Positions 17,531-26,495 of a DNA stretch of 39,151 nucleotides are shown piece after piece. Each line of letters starts with the position of its first letter. The stretch's first letter is position 1. Both the position numbers and the translations under genes were made by a program. The notes beneath the pieces were generated by a model. The model had not been told where the DNA came from, searched no databases, and saw nothing but the letters and a program-made list of their open reading frames with translations. Source of the stretch: Candidatus Eisenbacteria bacterium (lineage in GTDB: Bacteria; Eisenbacteria; RBG-16-71-46; SZUA-252); assembly GCA_005893305.1 (NCBI GenBank), contig VBOZ01000013.1, positions 54,008-93,158 on the forward strand. Direction: 5' to 3'.

Positions 17531-18292
17531 CTATAGCATCAGGTCACCGCCGTTGATATCGAAGGACGCCCCCGTGATGTATCCCGCCGCCTCGGAGGCC
17601 ACGAAACAGATCAGGTCTGCAACCTCTTCGGCTGTCCCGAGCCTGGCGATCGGATAGCTCGCCGCGAGGGCGGCAAGCTGCTCCTGCGTTGCGTGCTCGC
17701 GTGTCAGCTCGGTGTCGATCATCCCCGGACAGATCGCGTTCACGGTGATCCCGAACGGTCCGAGCTCCTTGGCCGCGGCCCGGGTGAGTCCCTGGAGCCC
17801 GGCCTTCGACGCCGTGTAGTGCGCGCCACCCAGGGTGCTCACCGTCTTCCCGGCGAGGGAGGAGATGTTGACGATCCGCCCGTACTTGCGCTCCTTCATC
17901 GGCCGGACCACCGCCTTGGTGAGGAGAAAGGGCGCGGTGAGGTTCACTTCGATCGCGCGGCGCCACTCGTCCGCGGTGAGGGTTTCGAAGCGGGTGGAGT
18001 GCGCGTAGGCAGCGTTGTTGACGAGGATATCGAGCCGCCCGAACCGCTCCAGCACCTTTTCAATGATTGTGTCCGGCGCGTCGGAATCGGTCACGTCCCC
18101 GGGCACGGCGAAGGCCCGGTCCCCAAGCTCCCGGGCCAGCGCGTCGGCGCGCTCTTGATCGCGGACATTCACCGCGACCGATGCTCCGCGCGCAATGAGA
18201 CGCTCCGTGGCCGCGCGCCCGAGTCCGCGAGCCGCGCCCGTGATCAGGGCGACACGTCCGTCGAAGTCATCTCGGGGGGAGCGCGCGGTCAC
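17531..18292 (-). CDS. SDR-family oxidoreductase (FabG-like)
   Basis: 253 residues, usual length for classical short-chain dehydrogenases. The NAD(P)-binding motif TGAARGLGR (residues 18-26), D67-V68 after the second strand, NNAA (92-95), catalytic S144/S145, Y159 and K163 (YTASK) are all present, as is the PG..DTE substrate-loop segment. It would reduce or oxidise a ketone/alcohol in the cytoplasm; it resembles 3-oxoacyl-ACP reductases, but such similarity is common and its context gives no fatty-acid link. Its ATG overlaps the stop of the preceding DinB gene by four bases (ATGA), so the two are one transcript. Confidence 0.9.
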   Translation of the reverse strand: MTARSPRDDFDGRVALITGAARGLGRAATERLIARGASVAVNVRDQERADALARELGDRAFAVPGDVTDSDAPDTIIEKVLERFGRLDILVNNAAYAHSTRFETLTADEWRRAIEVNLTAPFLLTKAVVRPMKERKYGRIVNISSLAGKTVSTLGGAHYTASKAGLQGLTRAAAKELGPFGITVNAICPGMIDTELTREHATQEQLAALAASYPIARLGTAEEVADLICFVASEAAGYITGASFDINGGDLML

Positions 18293-18798
18293 GGCGCGCT
18301 CGCCTCGTCCTCGGCGGTCGGGCCGCGAGTGGCGCGATCGATCTGTCGGATCGCGCCCAGGTGGTATGCGAGGTGCGCGACGCTGCCCGCCATCCAGCCG
18401 GCCTCGACGTCACTCACGTCACGAGAGGTGCCGAGCGCCTCGGCCCACCGGGTCGCCTCGCGTCGGAGCTCGTGGCGCAGGATTCGCCATTCGCTCTCGG
18501 ACACGACCGTCCGCCGCCAGCTGGCCGTCCAGTCCATCTCGGGCCAGGGGGGCGAAACGCCCTCCGCCCATCGATTGAGGAGCGAGAGCCCGTACCGGAG
18601 ATGATCGACGTGCGCGGCGATCGACGCTCCGCCTCCGTGGATCGCGGAGGCCGCGGCCGCCGAGAGCCGATCGAGTGACTCGAGCAGGCCGCGATCGCCC
18701 TGGTTCAGCACGAACGTCCGCGCGTTCGGATCGGGAGAGCCCTGGACCAGCTCATCGAAGATTGCCCGTAGAGCCATGGCGACGGGGTCCGCGCTCAT
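18289..18798 (-). CDS. DinB-superfamily protein
   Basis: 169 residues from the ATG at 18798; an in-frame extension upstream looks noncoding. The four-helix DinB layout is visible: IAAHVDHLRYGLSLLNRW (H63, H66) and VAHLAYHLGAIRQI (H142, H146), which can supply the metal-binding histidines. A Trp-rich middle (SPPWPEMDWTASWRR) is typical of the group. No thiol or substrate can be assigned. No good ribosome binding site was seen before the start. It overlaps the SDR gene by four bases. Confidence 0.85.
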   Translation of the reverse strand: MSADPVAMALRAIFDELVQGSPDPNARTFVLNQGDRGLLESLDRLSAAAASAIHGGGASIAAHVDHLRYGLSLLNRWAEGVSPPWPEMDWTASWRRTVVSESEWRILRHELRREATRWAEALGTSRDVSDVEAGWMAGSVAHLAYHLGAIRQIDRATRGPTAEDEASAP

Positions 18799-18910
18799 GG
18801 CCGCAGTGTAAGCTAACGAACCGTGGACGGGAATCGCCGGGTGGGAATTGGTCCGCCGGGCGTTCAATGATGCGTTGACCTCTCCAGCGGGCGGGGGCAT
18901 CGTGCCGCAC

Positions 18911-19744
18911 ATGAGATGGAAGCGGCATCTGGCAAATCTTCCGCTCGTGGGCCCTCTACTGCTCTTCGCCTACCGGGCCCGGGCGAGCGCGGCCACGGGG
19001 CTCGGGCCGCTCCGGGAATACGCGCGCTGGCTCGTCGCCTCGCGCGAGCTCACCAATTACACCTACGATCTGACGGAGCGGAACAAGCGGCACCTCGCGT
19101 GGTTCGTCTCGGAGGTGGCCGGAATCGCCCCCGCCGCCGCGCTCGGATACATCCAAGAGCTGGAGAACGACGAGGACCTTCGCGCGCACATCCGTAGCGC
19201 GATCCAATCTAGCCCGGACGGTCGATTCAGCGACCGGGAGATCCGGTTCGGCCGTCGCCTAGGGTGGTACGCCATCGCCCGAGCGACCAAGCCGGGCGTG
19301 GTGGTAGAGACAGGCGTGGACAAGGGTCTGGGCTCCTGCGTCCTCGCCGCCGCGCTCCGGCGAAACGCCGAGGAGGGTCGGCCCGGCATCTACTACGGCA
19401 CCGACATCGATCCCAAAGCCGGATTCCTGTTCGGGGGCGAGTATGCGAAAGTCGGGAAGCTGCTCTACGGAGACTCCGTGGAGTCATTGCTCCGCCTGGA
19501 CGCGGGCATCGGCCTGTTCATCAACGACAGCGACCATTCGGTCGACTACGAGGCCCGGGAGTACGCCGTGATCGAGTCGAAGCTGGCCGGCTCGGCGATC
19601 GTGCTGGGCGACAATGCCCACGCCACGGACGAGCTGCTCCGATTCGCAGAGCGGAGTGGCCGCAGATTCCTCTACTTCCGCGAGCAGCCGGATCGGCACT
19701 GGTACCCGGGGGCCGGAATCGGGGCTGCGTACTTCGGCCACTGA
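18911..19744 (+). CDS. Class I SAM-dependent methyltransferase (Methyltransf_24-like)
   Basis: 277 residues from the ATG at 18911; GTG at 18902 is an alternative with GGGGG upstream. An N-terminal region with a hydrophobic stretch (LPLVGPLLLFAYRARA, perhaps membrane-associated) precedes a Rossmann-type core: motif I is VVVETGVDKGLGS (about 130-142), the second acidic strand GTDIDP, then LFINDSDHSVDYEAREY, typical of the Methyltransf_24 group where an Asp-rich loop binds a metal or substrate. Substrate unknown; relatives methylate cephalosporin-like, sugar or phenolic compounds. It is divergent from the DinB/SDR pair. Confidence 0.8.
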   Translation: MRWKRHLANLPLVGPLLLFAYRARASAATGLGPLREYARWLVASRELTNYTYDLTERNKRHLAWFVSEVAGIAPAAALGYIQELENDEDLRAHIRSAIQSSPDGRFSDREIRFGRRLGWYAIARATKPGVVVETGVDKGLGSCVLAAALRRNAEEGRPGIYYGTDIDPKAGFLFGGEYAKVGKLLYGDSVESLLRLDAGIGLFINDSDHSVDYEAREYAVIESKLAGSAIVLGDNAHATDELLRFAERSGRRFLYFREQPDRHWYPGAGIGAAYFGH

Positions 19745-19988
19745 GAACGATCGTCGATGCCAGAGCCAGACCAGGAGAGGAGGATGAAAATGGCCGCTGA
19801 CCGGCGGACGGTGGACGAACGCGGCGACGGATCTCAACGCGAACAGGGTACTCAAACGCCGGCTGAGGGAGCGGACTCTTCTCTGAAGCTCGCGACGCCT
19901 CCCGATGACGGACCGACGGGGGGCCTTTTCGACCGGCACGGTCCCTTGCCCTGGTGATCGGAGGATATGGTTCAAGCGAAGAGGAAAT

Positions 19989-20064
<76 letters not shown>

Positions 20065-20090
20065 ACACATCCGGGTGGGAAATCGGTTGA

Positions 20091-20119
20091 AAGCTAGGTG
20101 GATTCGGGCTCCAAGTCAA
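20091..20119 (-). promoter_or_regulatory. Sigma-70-type promoter of tRNA-Lys
   Basis: On the minus strand TTGACT (20119-20114), 17 bases, TAGCTT (20096-20091), ending 26 bases before the tRNA. It shares its -35 hexamer with the tRNA-Pro and tRNA-Leu promoters. Confidence 0.75.
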
Positions 20120-20274
20120 GGTTTGACCGCTCGCGGCAGGCCCCACCAAGGCACAACCCGCCTCCGGCTGGGAACCGGCAGGCCCTCCAAGTGGTGTCAG
20201 TGGTACGCCAAGCGCCCGAATGCTAGCATCCGAGGATTGATCCGATCCGCCCCCATACTGCTCCCGGAGACCCA

Positions 20275-21618
20275 TTGATTCAGCGCCCTCGGCGCCGCGC
20301 CCGACATCTCCTCCGCCTGGTCGCCGGCGTTGCCCTCGGTCTCGGAGTATGGACCTGCGCGGGAGCAGGCGAGAAGCCCCGGCCCAAGGTCCTCCTGATT
20401 GGGGTCGACGCAGGGGAGTGGGACGTGCTCGGTCCCCTGCTCGACCAGAAGAGGGTGCCCGCCTTCGCGAAACTCCGCGATACCGGGGCGTCCGGTAAGC
20501 TTCGCTCCCTCGAGCCACTCACCAAGAGCCCGGTCATCTGGGCCAGCATCGCCACCGGCAAGGTCCCCAAGAAGCACGGTGTCTCGGATTTCTTCGTCAA
20601 GCAGGGTGAGAGAGAACGCTCGGCGGCCCGGGCGCGCGGCGACAGCGCGGCGGCCGAATCAGATCCGATGGTGACCTCCAACCTCTGGCGAGCCCGGCCG
20701 ATCTGGGACATTTTGGGCTCCCTTGGGAAAAAGGTCGGCGTCGTCGGATGGTGGACCACCTGGCCCGCTCAGCCGGTGAACGGCTCTCTGATCACCGACT
20801 ACGTGCAATACGACCTCGCCGATTGGGGAGCCCGCGACACGCGGCGGACCTACCCCGCCTCGCTGGACTCCCTGGTGGCCGCGCTTCGGCGCACCCCCGA
20901 GAGCGTATCGTGGGCCGAGCTGTTTCAGTTCGTGCCCGCGATCGACACCACGAAGGTCACGGAGCGCCAGAAATCCCTCGTCCAACAGCTGCGGTGGATT
21001 TACGCGGCCGACATGACGTTCTATCGGGTCGCCATGCACCTCTATCGCGCGTCGCACCCCGAATTCTTCACGGTCTACTTCCGCGGTGTCGACGAGGTGT
21101 CGCACGTTTATTGGGACATCGACCTGCCGAACAACTCGCAGTTCGTCTCCTCGGACGCGGAGTACGATTGGCTGAAGCGGATCGTCCCGAATTACTACGT
21201 GTTCACCGACCGGCTGATCGGAGACTTCCTCCGCGAGGCGGGGCCGAAGACGAACGTGATCGTCTGCTCCGACCACGGATTCCAGGGAGGGGGCAAGGGC
21301 GTCGGCGCCCACAAGGTCGACGGGATCGTCCTCATGATGGGACCGGACGTGATGCGGGACGCGAACATCTCGGGCGCGACGGTACTCGACATCACACCCA
21401 CCGTCCTCGCGCTCTACGGGCTCCCCACCGCACTCGACATGGATGGGCGCCCCATCGAGGACGCGCTGATGCCGGGCGTGATGAAGCGCCTGGGGCACGA
21501 GAAGCACCTCGCAACCTACGAGACCGCGCGCCCGAAGGGAGGAAGCGAAGAGCCTCTCCGCTCCCCCGTTGACGAGGAGTTGCGCGAGAGGCTCCGCTCA
21601 CTCGGCTACATTCAATGA
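20275..21618 (+). CDS. Alkaline phosphatase superfamily / type I phosphodiesterase-like hydrolase
   Basis: 447 residues from a TTG at 20275 with GGAGA six bases upstream. An N-terminal signal-like segment (LLRLVAGVALGLGVWTCAG) suggests export, but the Cys is not in a good lipobox. Metal ligands of the fold are seen: D45 (IGVDAGEWD), the nucleophile region T83/S85 (TKSPVIWASIATGK), D273 and H277 (FRGVDEVSHVYW), D333-H334 (CSDHGF), H346 (GAHK). The enzyme would hydrolyse phosphate mono- or diesters, possibly nucleotides, in the periplasm; substrate not known. Downstream LLDITPTVLALYGLP and the C-terminal RLRSLGYIQ are common in the family. A weak CGGGG-CCCCG hairpin with TTCT (21632-21650) may end it. 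Confidence 0.88.
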   Translation: MIQRPRRRARHLLRLVAGVALGLGVWTCAGAGEKPRPKVLLIGVDAGEWDVLGPLLDQKRVPAFAKLRDTGASGKLRSLEPLTKSPVIWASIATGKVPKKHGVSDFFVKQGERERSAARARGDSAAAESDPMVTSNLWRARPIWDILGSLGKKVGVVGWWTTWPAQPVNGSLITDYVQYDLADWGARDTRRTYPASLDSLVAALRRTPESVSWAELFQFVPAIDTTKVTERQKSLVQQLRWIYAADMTFYRVAMHLYRASHPEFFTVYFRGVDEVSHVYWDIDLPNNSQFVSSDAEYDWLKRIVPNYYVFTDRLIGDFLREAGPKTNVIVCSDHGFQGGGKGVGAHKVDGIVLMMGPDVMRDANISGATVLDITPTVLALYGLPTALDMDGRPIEDALMPGVMKRLGHEKHLATYETARPKGGSEEPLRSPVDEELRERLRSLGYIQ

Positions 21619-21666
21619 CTTCCGCTTAGGCCGGGGCACAATCCCCGTTCTACAAGGCCAGGCTCC

Positions 21667-22110
21667 CTAGAACGGCAGATCGTCGTCCGAGCCGCCGCCG
21701 CCCGCGGGCGCCATCGACTCGTCGGGCGCACCGCCTCGTGAAGGCGAGTCGGCCGCGGGATCTCCGTTTCGATCCGCACCGGCACGACCCAGCATCTGCA
21801 TCGATTCGCAGATGATCTCGGTCTTGTACCGAGTCTGCCCTTCCTTGTCCTGCCAGGAACGGGTCTCGAGCCGGCCCTCCACGTAGACCTGCTTTCCCTT
21901 GTTGAGGTACTTCTCGCAGACATCCGCGAGCTTCCCCCAGGCGACGATCGAGTGCCACTCGGTCTTCTCCTGGCGCTGGCCGTCCTGGCCGGTCCAGCCG
22001 CGGGAAGTCGCCATGCGGAAATTGGCCACGCGCTGCCCGCTCGGCGTGGTCCGGATCTCCGGGTCCGAGCCCAAGTTGCCCACCAAAATGACTTTGTTCA
22101 CTCCTGCCAC
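21667..22110 (-). CDS. ssb: Single-stranded DNA-binding protein
   Basis: 147 residues with a GTG start at 22110 preceded by GGGGGT. The OB fold (1-105: [47 protein letters not shown]) is followed by a Gly/Asp-rich flexible tail ending in the acidic tip DDDLPF, which recruits replication and repair proteins. It coats single-stranded DNA in replication, recombination and repair, usually as a tetramer. It is convergent with the phosphodiesterase-like gene and divergent from the tRNA cluster. Confidence 0.97.
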   Translation of the reverse strand: MAGVNKVILVGNLGSDPEIRTTPSGQRVANFRMATSRGWTGQDGQRQEKTEWHSIVAWGKLADVCEKYLNKGKQVYVEGRLETRSWQDKEGQTRYKTEIICESMQMLGRAGADRNGDPAADSPSRGGAPDESMAPAGGGGSDDDLPF

Positions 22111-22154
22111 GATGCACCCCCGGTGCGTATAGGTTGATGTCGGGGAACCACTAG

Positions 22155-22183
22155 ACGATAGGCGTCGGGTCGCGGCTCGTCAA
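22155..22183 (-). promoter_or_regulatory. Sigma-70-type promoter of ssb
   Basis: On the minus strand TTGACG (22183-22178), 17 bases, TATCGT (22160-22155). The -35 lies back to back with the -35 of the divergent tRNA-Pro promoter, about 16 bases apart. Confidence 0.65.
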
Positions 22184-22198
22184 GGCGAATGGCCCTGA

Positions 22199-22228
22199 TT
22201 GACTGCCCGGCGCGTGGGAGGCTACAGT
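22199..22228 (+). promoter_or_regulatory. Sigma-70-type promoter of the tRNA-Pro/Arg/His cluster
   Basis: TTGACT (22199-22204), 18 bases, TACAGT (22223-22228), with the tRNA-Pro gene beginning 26 bases later. It probably also drives part of ompA transcription downstream. Confidence 0.7.
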
Positions 22229-22253
22229 GTGTGGCTGGCGCCGGCGGCGGCAC

Positions 22254-22327
<74 letters not shown>

Positions 22328-22357
22328 TTTCGTGCCGGCGCCCCCCGACTACCTGGA

Positions 22358-22431
22358 GCGCCTGTAGCTCAGTTGGATAGAGCAGCGGATTTCTAATCCG
22401 CCGGTCGGGGGTTCGACTCCCTCCAGGCGCG
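22358..22431 (+). tRNA. tRNA-Arg (TCT)
   Basis: Acceptor GCGCCTG pairs with CAGGCGC; anticodon arm GCGGA-TTTCTAA-TCCGC gives TCT, reading AGA. T arm GGTTCGACTCC. No CCA is encoded. Confidence 0.97.
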
Positions 22432-22449
22432 AAGCCCGTTCCGACACAC

Positions 22450-22525
22450 GGTGGATGTAGCTCAATGGTAGAGCACTGGACTGTGGCTCCAGGTGTTGCG
22501 GGTTCGATCCCCGTCATCCACCCCA
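22450..22525 (+). tRNA. tRNA-His (GTG)
   Basis: Acceptor GTGGATG pairs with CATCCAC, with the His-specific G at -1 (22450) opposite C73. The anticodon arm CTGGA-CTGTGGC-TCCAG gives GTG. CCA appears encoded at 22523-22525. Confidence 0.96.
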
Positions 22526-22559
22526 TTCTTGGCATCCGCACCCGACGGGAGGAACGACC

Positions 22560-23681
22560 ATGAGACAGTCCGGGTTAGCCATTTTCGCCGTTCTCGTTGC
22601 CAGCCTTGCCCTCTTGAACGCCCCTCCCGCGCTGGCGAAGGGCCACGAGCCCCTCGGCGATGCCGGACCCCTGTTCGGGGTCAACTTCGCGGACAAGGAC
22701 CTTGGGGGCCCCGGTGGGAGCAGCGATCAGTCGTTGCTCATCGGTCTTCGGGTCGCACGGAGGATCGCTCCGCGCTGGAACTGGTTCGCTGACGGCACCT
22801 ACGCGCAGAGCGGTACCACGCTACTGGAGGACGTGAAGGTCATCGAAGGACGGATCGGCTTCGAGAGGCTCTACCCGCTGGGCCAGGGCGCCACGAATTT
22901 CTTCCTCGCCGGCGCCTTGGGCGGCGCGGACGTGAATAATCCCTCGGGGATGGAGGACTTCGGCAGGCCACTCGCCTCGATCGGGGCGGGCTTCGCGCAG
23001 GCCGGACACGGGTGGCGCACTGAGGCCCGCGTGGGAGACCTGGCGGGCAATCGCGGGCTCAACGGCGCGGATATCGCCAACGTGCAATTGATCGTCGCGT
23101 ACACGTTTGGGCTTTATGCGCTCGAGGACGAGGACTCGGACGGGGACGGAGTCATCAATTCAAAGGACAAGTGCCCGAACACGCCCAAGGGCGCGTTCGT
23201 GGACGCGCGCGGCTGCCCGCTCGATTCCGACGGGGACGGCGTTTGGGACGGCATCGACGAGTGCCCGAATACGCCGCGTGGGGTCGCGGTGGACTCGAAA
23301 GGCTGCCCGATCAAGAAGGTGCTCTTCGAGCCGAACAAGAAAAAGCTCATCTTGGAAGGCGTGAACTTCGAGTTCGACAGCGCGAAGCTGACTTCCGATT
23401 CGTACGCCGTGCTGGATCGCGTCGTGCTTGCGCTCCAAGACTGGCCGGACATCCGGGTCGAGGTCGGCGGACACACCGACTCGATTGCATCGGACGAGTA
23501 CAACCGCGATCTTTCCGACCGCCGGGCCAAGGCGGTGCGCGACTACCTGGTCTCGAGGGGAATCGAGCGGTCGAGGCTCGAGGCGAAGGGGTACGGTGAG
23601 AGCGAGCCGATTACGACCAACGATACCGACGCGGGCCGTGCGAAGAACCGCCGCGTCGAGCTGAAGAAGCTGGGAGATTAG
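22560..23681 (+). CDS. OmpA-family protein with thrombospondin type 3-like repeats
   Basis: 373 residues; GGAGGA lies seven bases before the ATG. Signal peptide 1-26 (cleavage after ALA), then a 160-residue beta-rich N-terminal part (probably an eight-stranded barrel-like domain), two Asp-rich calcium-binding-type repeats (about 191-250: DSDGDGVINSKDKCPNTPKG and DSDGDGVWDGIDECPNTPRG), and an OmpA C-terminal domain (about 262-373) with VNFEFDSAKL, GGHTDSIAS, and NRRVEL, which binds peptidoglycan. It links outer membrane and cell wall. It follows the tRNA cluster by 34 bases on the same strand. Confidence 0.93.
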   Translation: MRQSGLAIFAVLVASLALLNAPPALAKGHEPLGDAGPLFGVNFADKDLGGPGGSSDQSLLIGLRVARRIAPRWNWFADGTYAQSGTTLLEDVKVIEGRIGFERLYPLGQGATNFFLAGALGGADVNNPSGMEDFGRPLASIGAGFAQAGHGWRTEARVGDLAGNRGLNGADIANVQLIVAYTFGLYALEDEDSDGDGVINSKDKCPNTPKGAFVDARGCPLDSDGDGVWDGIDECPNTPRGVAVDSKGCPIKKVLFEPNKKKLILEGVNFEFDSAKLTSDSYAVLDRVVLALQDWPDIRVEVGGHTDSIASDEYNRDLSDRRAKAVRDYLVSRGIERSRLEAKGYGESEPITTNDTDAGRAKNRRVELKKLGD

Positions 23682-23696
23682 TCGAGGACGGGGCGA

Positions 23697-23741
23697 CGAT
23701 CGGGCACGGGGGAGCCACGCTTCAGTCCCCGTGCCTGATCG
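23697..23741. terminator. Hairpin terminator between ompA and rdgB
   Basis: GGCACGGGG (23703-23711) pairs with CCCCGTGCC (23727-23735), extended outward by CGATC/GATCG (23697-23701 with 23737-23741). It lies between the convergent ompA and rdgB genes and overlaps the last codons of rdgB. It has no clear T tract on either side. Confidence 0.55.
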
Positions 23742-24315
23742 CTCGGACCAGAAGCGCTGCGGCGCGGCCGCGATGGCTGATGGCGTCCTTTCGGGCCGCG
23801 GGCAGCTCCCCAAACGTTAGCGTCTCCCCTTCCGGTAGGAAGAGAGGGTCGTAGCCGAACCCCTCGCCGCCGCGCGGCGCTTCGAGAATTCGCCCCTCGC
23901 AGACCGCCTCCACCTCCAGGACGTCGTCCGTACCGCGCACCAAGACCAGCGCGCAGTGGTAACGCGCGGTGCGGCCATCCGGAGGAACGCCCTCGAGGGA
24001 CCTGAGGAGGAGCGCGTTGTTCTCGGCGTCCGTCGCGCCCTCCCCCGCGAATCGGGCAGAGTAGAGTCCCGGCGCCCGGTGGAGCGCATCGACTTCGAGC
24101 CCCGAATCGTCACCGAGCGCGGGAAGCCCCACCGCCTCGTTCACCGCGCGAGCCTTCGCGAGCGCATTTTCCCGATAGGCGGAGCCTGCTTCCGGTGGGA
24201 GCGTGAGCTTGGGGTGGTCGCGGAGAGTTTGGAACCGCTCCACGGCGGCTTCCAGGAGGCGCGTGAGCTCGCGCGCCTTCCCCTCGTTTCGCGTGGCGAG
24301 GACGACTAGCTCCAC
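23722..24315 (-). CDS. rdgB: Non-canonical purine NTP pyrophosphatase (RdgB/HAM1 family)
   Basis: 197 residues from the GTG at 24315, chosen because the family starts with [14 protein letters not shown] right after it; the frame is open further but the extension overlaps rph. Seen: TRNEGKARE (the nucleotide-binding N/K motif), [37 protein letters not shown] and the C-terminal ISHRGRA. It hydrolyses ITP, dITP and XTP to monophosphates, keeping such bases out of DNA. The start overlaps the end of rph by ten bases, the last step of a six-gene overlapping operon. Confidence 0.96.
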   Translation of the reverse strand: MELVVLATRNEGKARELTRLLEAAVERFQTLRDHPKLTLPPEAGSAYRENALAKARAVNEAVGLPALGDDSGLEVDALHRAPGLYSARFAGEGATDAENNALLLRSLEGVPPDGRTARYHCALVLVRGTDDVLEVEAVCEGRILEAPRGGEGFGYDPLFLPEGETLTFGELPAARKDAISHRGRAAALLVRAIRHGD

Positions 24316-25088
24316 GCTTTGGGAAGCGCGCGCAGCCCGAGCGTTCGCTTCTGTTGCGTGATGAGCTTCCGGATCCCCGTCTTGCCCAACTCCATCATCG
24401 TCGCGAGCTCCGCTTCGGAGAAGGGCTTCCCTTCGGCGGTGCCCTGGATCTCCACGAGGCGGCCCGATCCGGTCAGAACCAAGTTCATGTCGACCTCGGC
24501 CCTCGAGTCCTCCTCGTAGCAGAGGTCGAGCATCGGCTCCCCGCCCACGATGCCGACCGACACCGCCGCGATGAAATCGCGAAGCGGCGGGCCGGGCAGC
24601 TCGACGCGGCGCGTGAGCCATCGGATCGCGTCGACCAGCGCCACGAAGGCGCCGGTGATCGAAGCGGTTCTGGTTCCGCCGTCCGCCTCGAGCACGTCGC
24701 AGTCGACGAGGATCTGGCGCTCGCCCAAGGCTTCAAGATTCGTCACCGCGCGAAGCGAGCGGCCGATCAGGCGCTGGATCTCATGCGTGCGCCCGCCGAC
24801 GTGGCCGCGCGTCACCTCGCGCTGGATCCGCTCGTGCGAAGAGCGCGGGAGCATGCTGTACTCGGCGGTCACCCAGCCCCGGCCGGTGTTCCGCAAGAAG
24901 GGCGGCACGCGATCCTCCACGGTCGCCGCGCAGATCACGCGTGTCCCGCCCATCTCGATGAGGGCCGAGCCTTCCGCGTTCTTGAGATAGCCGCGGCGAA
25001 TGGTGATGGGGCGGAGGTCGCCGGGACGGCGCTGGTCGATGCGCCGGCCGTTGCCCTTCCCCCGCGATTTCGTCCCCGGGCGAGTCAC
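24306..25088 (-). CDS. rph: Ribonuclease PH
   Basis: 260 residues, normal length. It trims the 3' ends of tRNA precursors by phosphorolysis. Seen: [20 protein letters not shown] near the N-terminus, [25 protein letters not shown], the phosphate-binding [11 protein letters not shown] (137-147), and [19 protein letters not shown] with the acidic active-site residues. The N-terminus is a basic extension of about 20 residues. It starts one base after the murI stop region (25090), so the two are tightly linked. Confidence 0.96.
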   Translation of the reverse strand: MTRPGTKSRGKGNGRRIDQRRPGDLRPITIRRGYLKNAEGSALIEMGGTRVICAATVEDRVPPFLRNTGRGWVTAEYSMLPRSSHERIQREVTRGHVGGRTHEIQRLIGRSLRAVTNLEALGERQILVDCDVLEADGGTRTASITGAFVALVDAIRWLTRRVELPGPPLRDFIAAVSVGIVGGEPMLDLCYEEDSRAEVDMNLVLTGSGRLVEIQGTAEGKPFSEAELATMMELGKTGIRKLITQQKRTLGLRALPKAWS

Positions 25089-25089
25089 C

Positions 25090-25938
25090 TCAGCGCCCTC
25101 CCTTGTGGGGCGGACGCTCGAACCAGGGAAGGTCGTCCTGCGCCACGAGGCGCACGCGTCCCATGGAGTGGCCCAGGAAGCGGCGGCCGATCCGCTCGAA
25201 CTGCCGCGGAATATCGGAGACGTAGCACCGGAGCGTGCCGCGTCCGTCGCGACGCTCGCGCTTCAACGTCTTGGCCAGGCGCCGCGCGGTCGCTTCGCCC
25301 GAGTCGATCAGCCGCACCCGAGGGCCCATCACCGCGCCGAGCGCTCGACGAAACGGAGGATAGTGCGTGCAGCCGAGAATCAGGGTATCGACCTTCTTTC
25401 GCTTGAGCGGGGCGAGGTAGTCGCGCAGGACCTCTCGGGCCGCCTGGGAATCTTCCATTCCCTCCTCGGCGAGCGGGACCAGGAGCGGGCAGGGGACGGC
25501 GTCGACCCGAGCGCGCTTCCCCGCCCGGCGCGCCGCGGCCGACACCGCGCGCTCGTAGGCCGCGCTCGCCACCGTGGCGCGGGTCCCGATCACGCCGATC
25601 CGCCCGGATCGGGTGGCCTCGACGGCCGCGTCGGCGCCCGGCTCGATCACGCCGTCGATCGGAAGCCCCTGAAACTCACGCCCGAGCGTACGAAGGGCGA
25701 CCGCGGAAACCGTATTGCACGCCACGACGACCCGTCCGACTTGAAACTGGGTCAGGAAGCGGACGGCCTCGCCGGCGAAGCGCCGAACGGTGGCGTCCGA
25801 TTTCGTGCCGTAGGGAACACGGGCCGTGTCCCCGAAATAGACGATCGGGACGCCCGGGAGAAGCCGGCGCAGGTGCCGCACGACGGTGAGTCCGCCGATT
25901 CCCGAATCGAAGACGCCGAGAACGCGGCGGGCGCTCAT
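25090..25938 (-). CDS. murI: Glutamate racemase
   Basis: 282 residues from the ATG at 25938 ([16 protein letters not shown]); a longer in-frame reading of 65 more residues would run into the previous gene and is not used. It makes D-glutamate for peptidoglycan. Seen: [31 protein letters not shown] (catalytic C74) and LGCTHYP (catalytic C190, H192). The start overlaps the gerM-like gene's stop by four bases (ATGA). Confidence 0.95.
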   Translation of the reverse strand: MSARRVLGVFDSGIGGLTVVRHLRRLLPGVPIVYFGDTARVPYGTKSDATVRRFAGEAVRFLTQFQVGRVVVACNTVSAVALRTLGREFQGLPIDGVIEPGADAAVEATRSGRIGVIGTRATVASAAYERAVSAAARRAGKRARVDAVPCPLLVPLAEEGMEDSQAAREVLRDYLAPLKRKKVDTLILGCTHYPPFRRALGAVMGPRVRLIDSGEATARRLAKTLKRERRDGRGTLRCYVSDIPRQFERIGRRFLGHSMGRVRLVAQDDLPWFERPPHKGGR

Positions 25939-26495
25939 CGCCACTCCGCCACGGTGAGGGGCGTCATGGTATCGAAATGCCCTCCGATCGTCTCGACCGG
26001 GTTTCCCTCGACGAGGAGCACGACCTCGGTGACGTCCGGCAAATTGTCGGCCGCCGTGAGCACGATCGAGGCGAGAAGCTGGCGCTCGCGCCCACTCCCG
26101 CCTTGGAATTCCTTCACCAGGGCCTGGTTCCAATCGAGGTAGAGCGATCCGCGCGACGTGTAGTAGGCGTTCAGGAGCTCCACCCCGTCGGGAAAGGGCG
26201 ACTCGTAGCTTCCGGTCGATCCGGAGAGAAGCTCCCGGTAGATCGCGCGCACGCGGTCCGCCTCCCGGTCCTTCACCACGACGTCGCGGTACTCCGCCGC
26301 CACGTCGTCCGAGCCAGGCACCCCGAAGTAGAGGTAGACGCCGCGGATTCCTTCGAGCTCGGAGGCAAGGGGCGTGAGCCGCTCGGGCGCGAGCTTCGAT
26401 CCCCGCCCCGGGCCGATCGTGAACCAGAGCGCGACCGCGACGAGGACAACGGCCCCCGCGATCGCGAACACCCGCTGCCGGGGGGTGAGCTTCAT
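25935..26495 (-). CDS. GerM-like (GerMN-domain) membrane-anchored protein
   Basis: 186 residues from the ATG at 26495 with GGAGAGG upstream; the frame extends upstream but that part is a shadow of the amidase gene. A single N-terminal membrane segment (VFAIAGAVVLVAVALWFTIG, about 9-28) is followed by an extracytoplasmic GerMN domain: VYLYFGVPGSDDVAAEYR, AIYRELLSGS, LNAYYTSRGSLYLDW, VVLLVEGNPVETIGGHFD. The domain is named from Bacillus GerM but occurs widely in bacteria that do not sporulate; its function there is unclear, probably in the cell envelope. Overlaps both neighbours by four bases. Confidence 0.88.
   Translation of the reverse strand: MKLTPRQRVFAIAGAVVLVAVALWFTIGPGRGSKLAPERLTPLASELEGIRGVYLYFGVPGSDDVAAEYRDVVVKDREADRVRAIYRELLSGSTGSYESPFPDGVELLNAYYTSRGSLYLDWNQALVKEFQGGSGRERQLLASIVLTAADNLPDVTEVVLLVEGNPVETIGGHFDTMTPLTVAEWR

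Noticed and set aside
18848-18910. Upstream extension of the methyltransferase to a TTG start
   Set aside because: The added residues are not family-like and overlap the region just outside the divergent DinB gene; ATG at 18911 or GTG at 18902 fits better.
19757-19957. Plus-strand frame of 66 codons after the methyltransferase
   Set aside because: No hydrophobic core, no family-like pattern and no convincing ribosome binding site; the 244-base gap holds nothing I can support.
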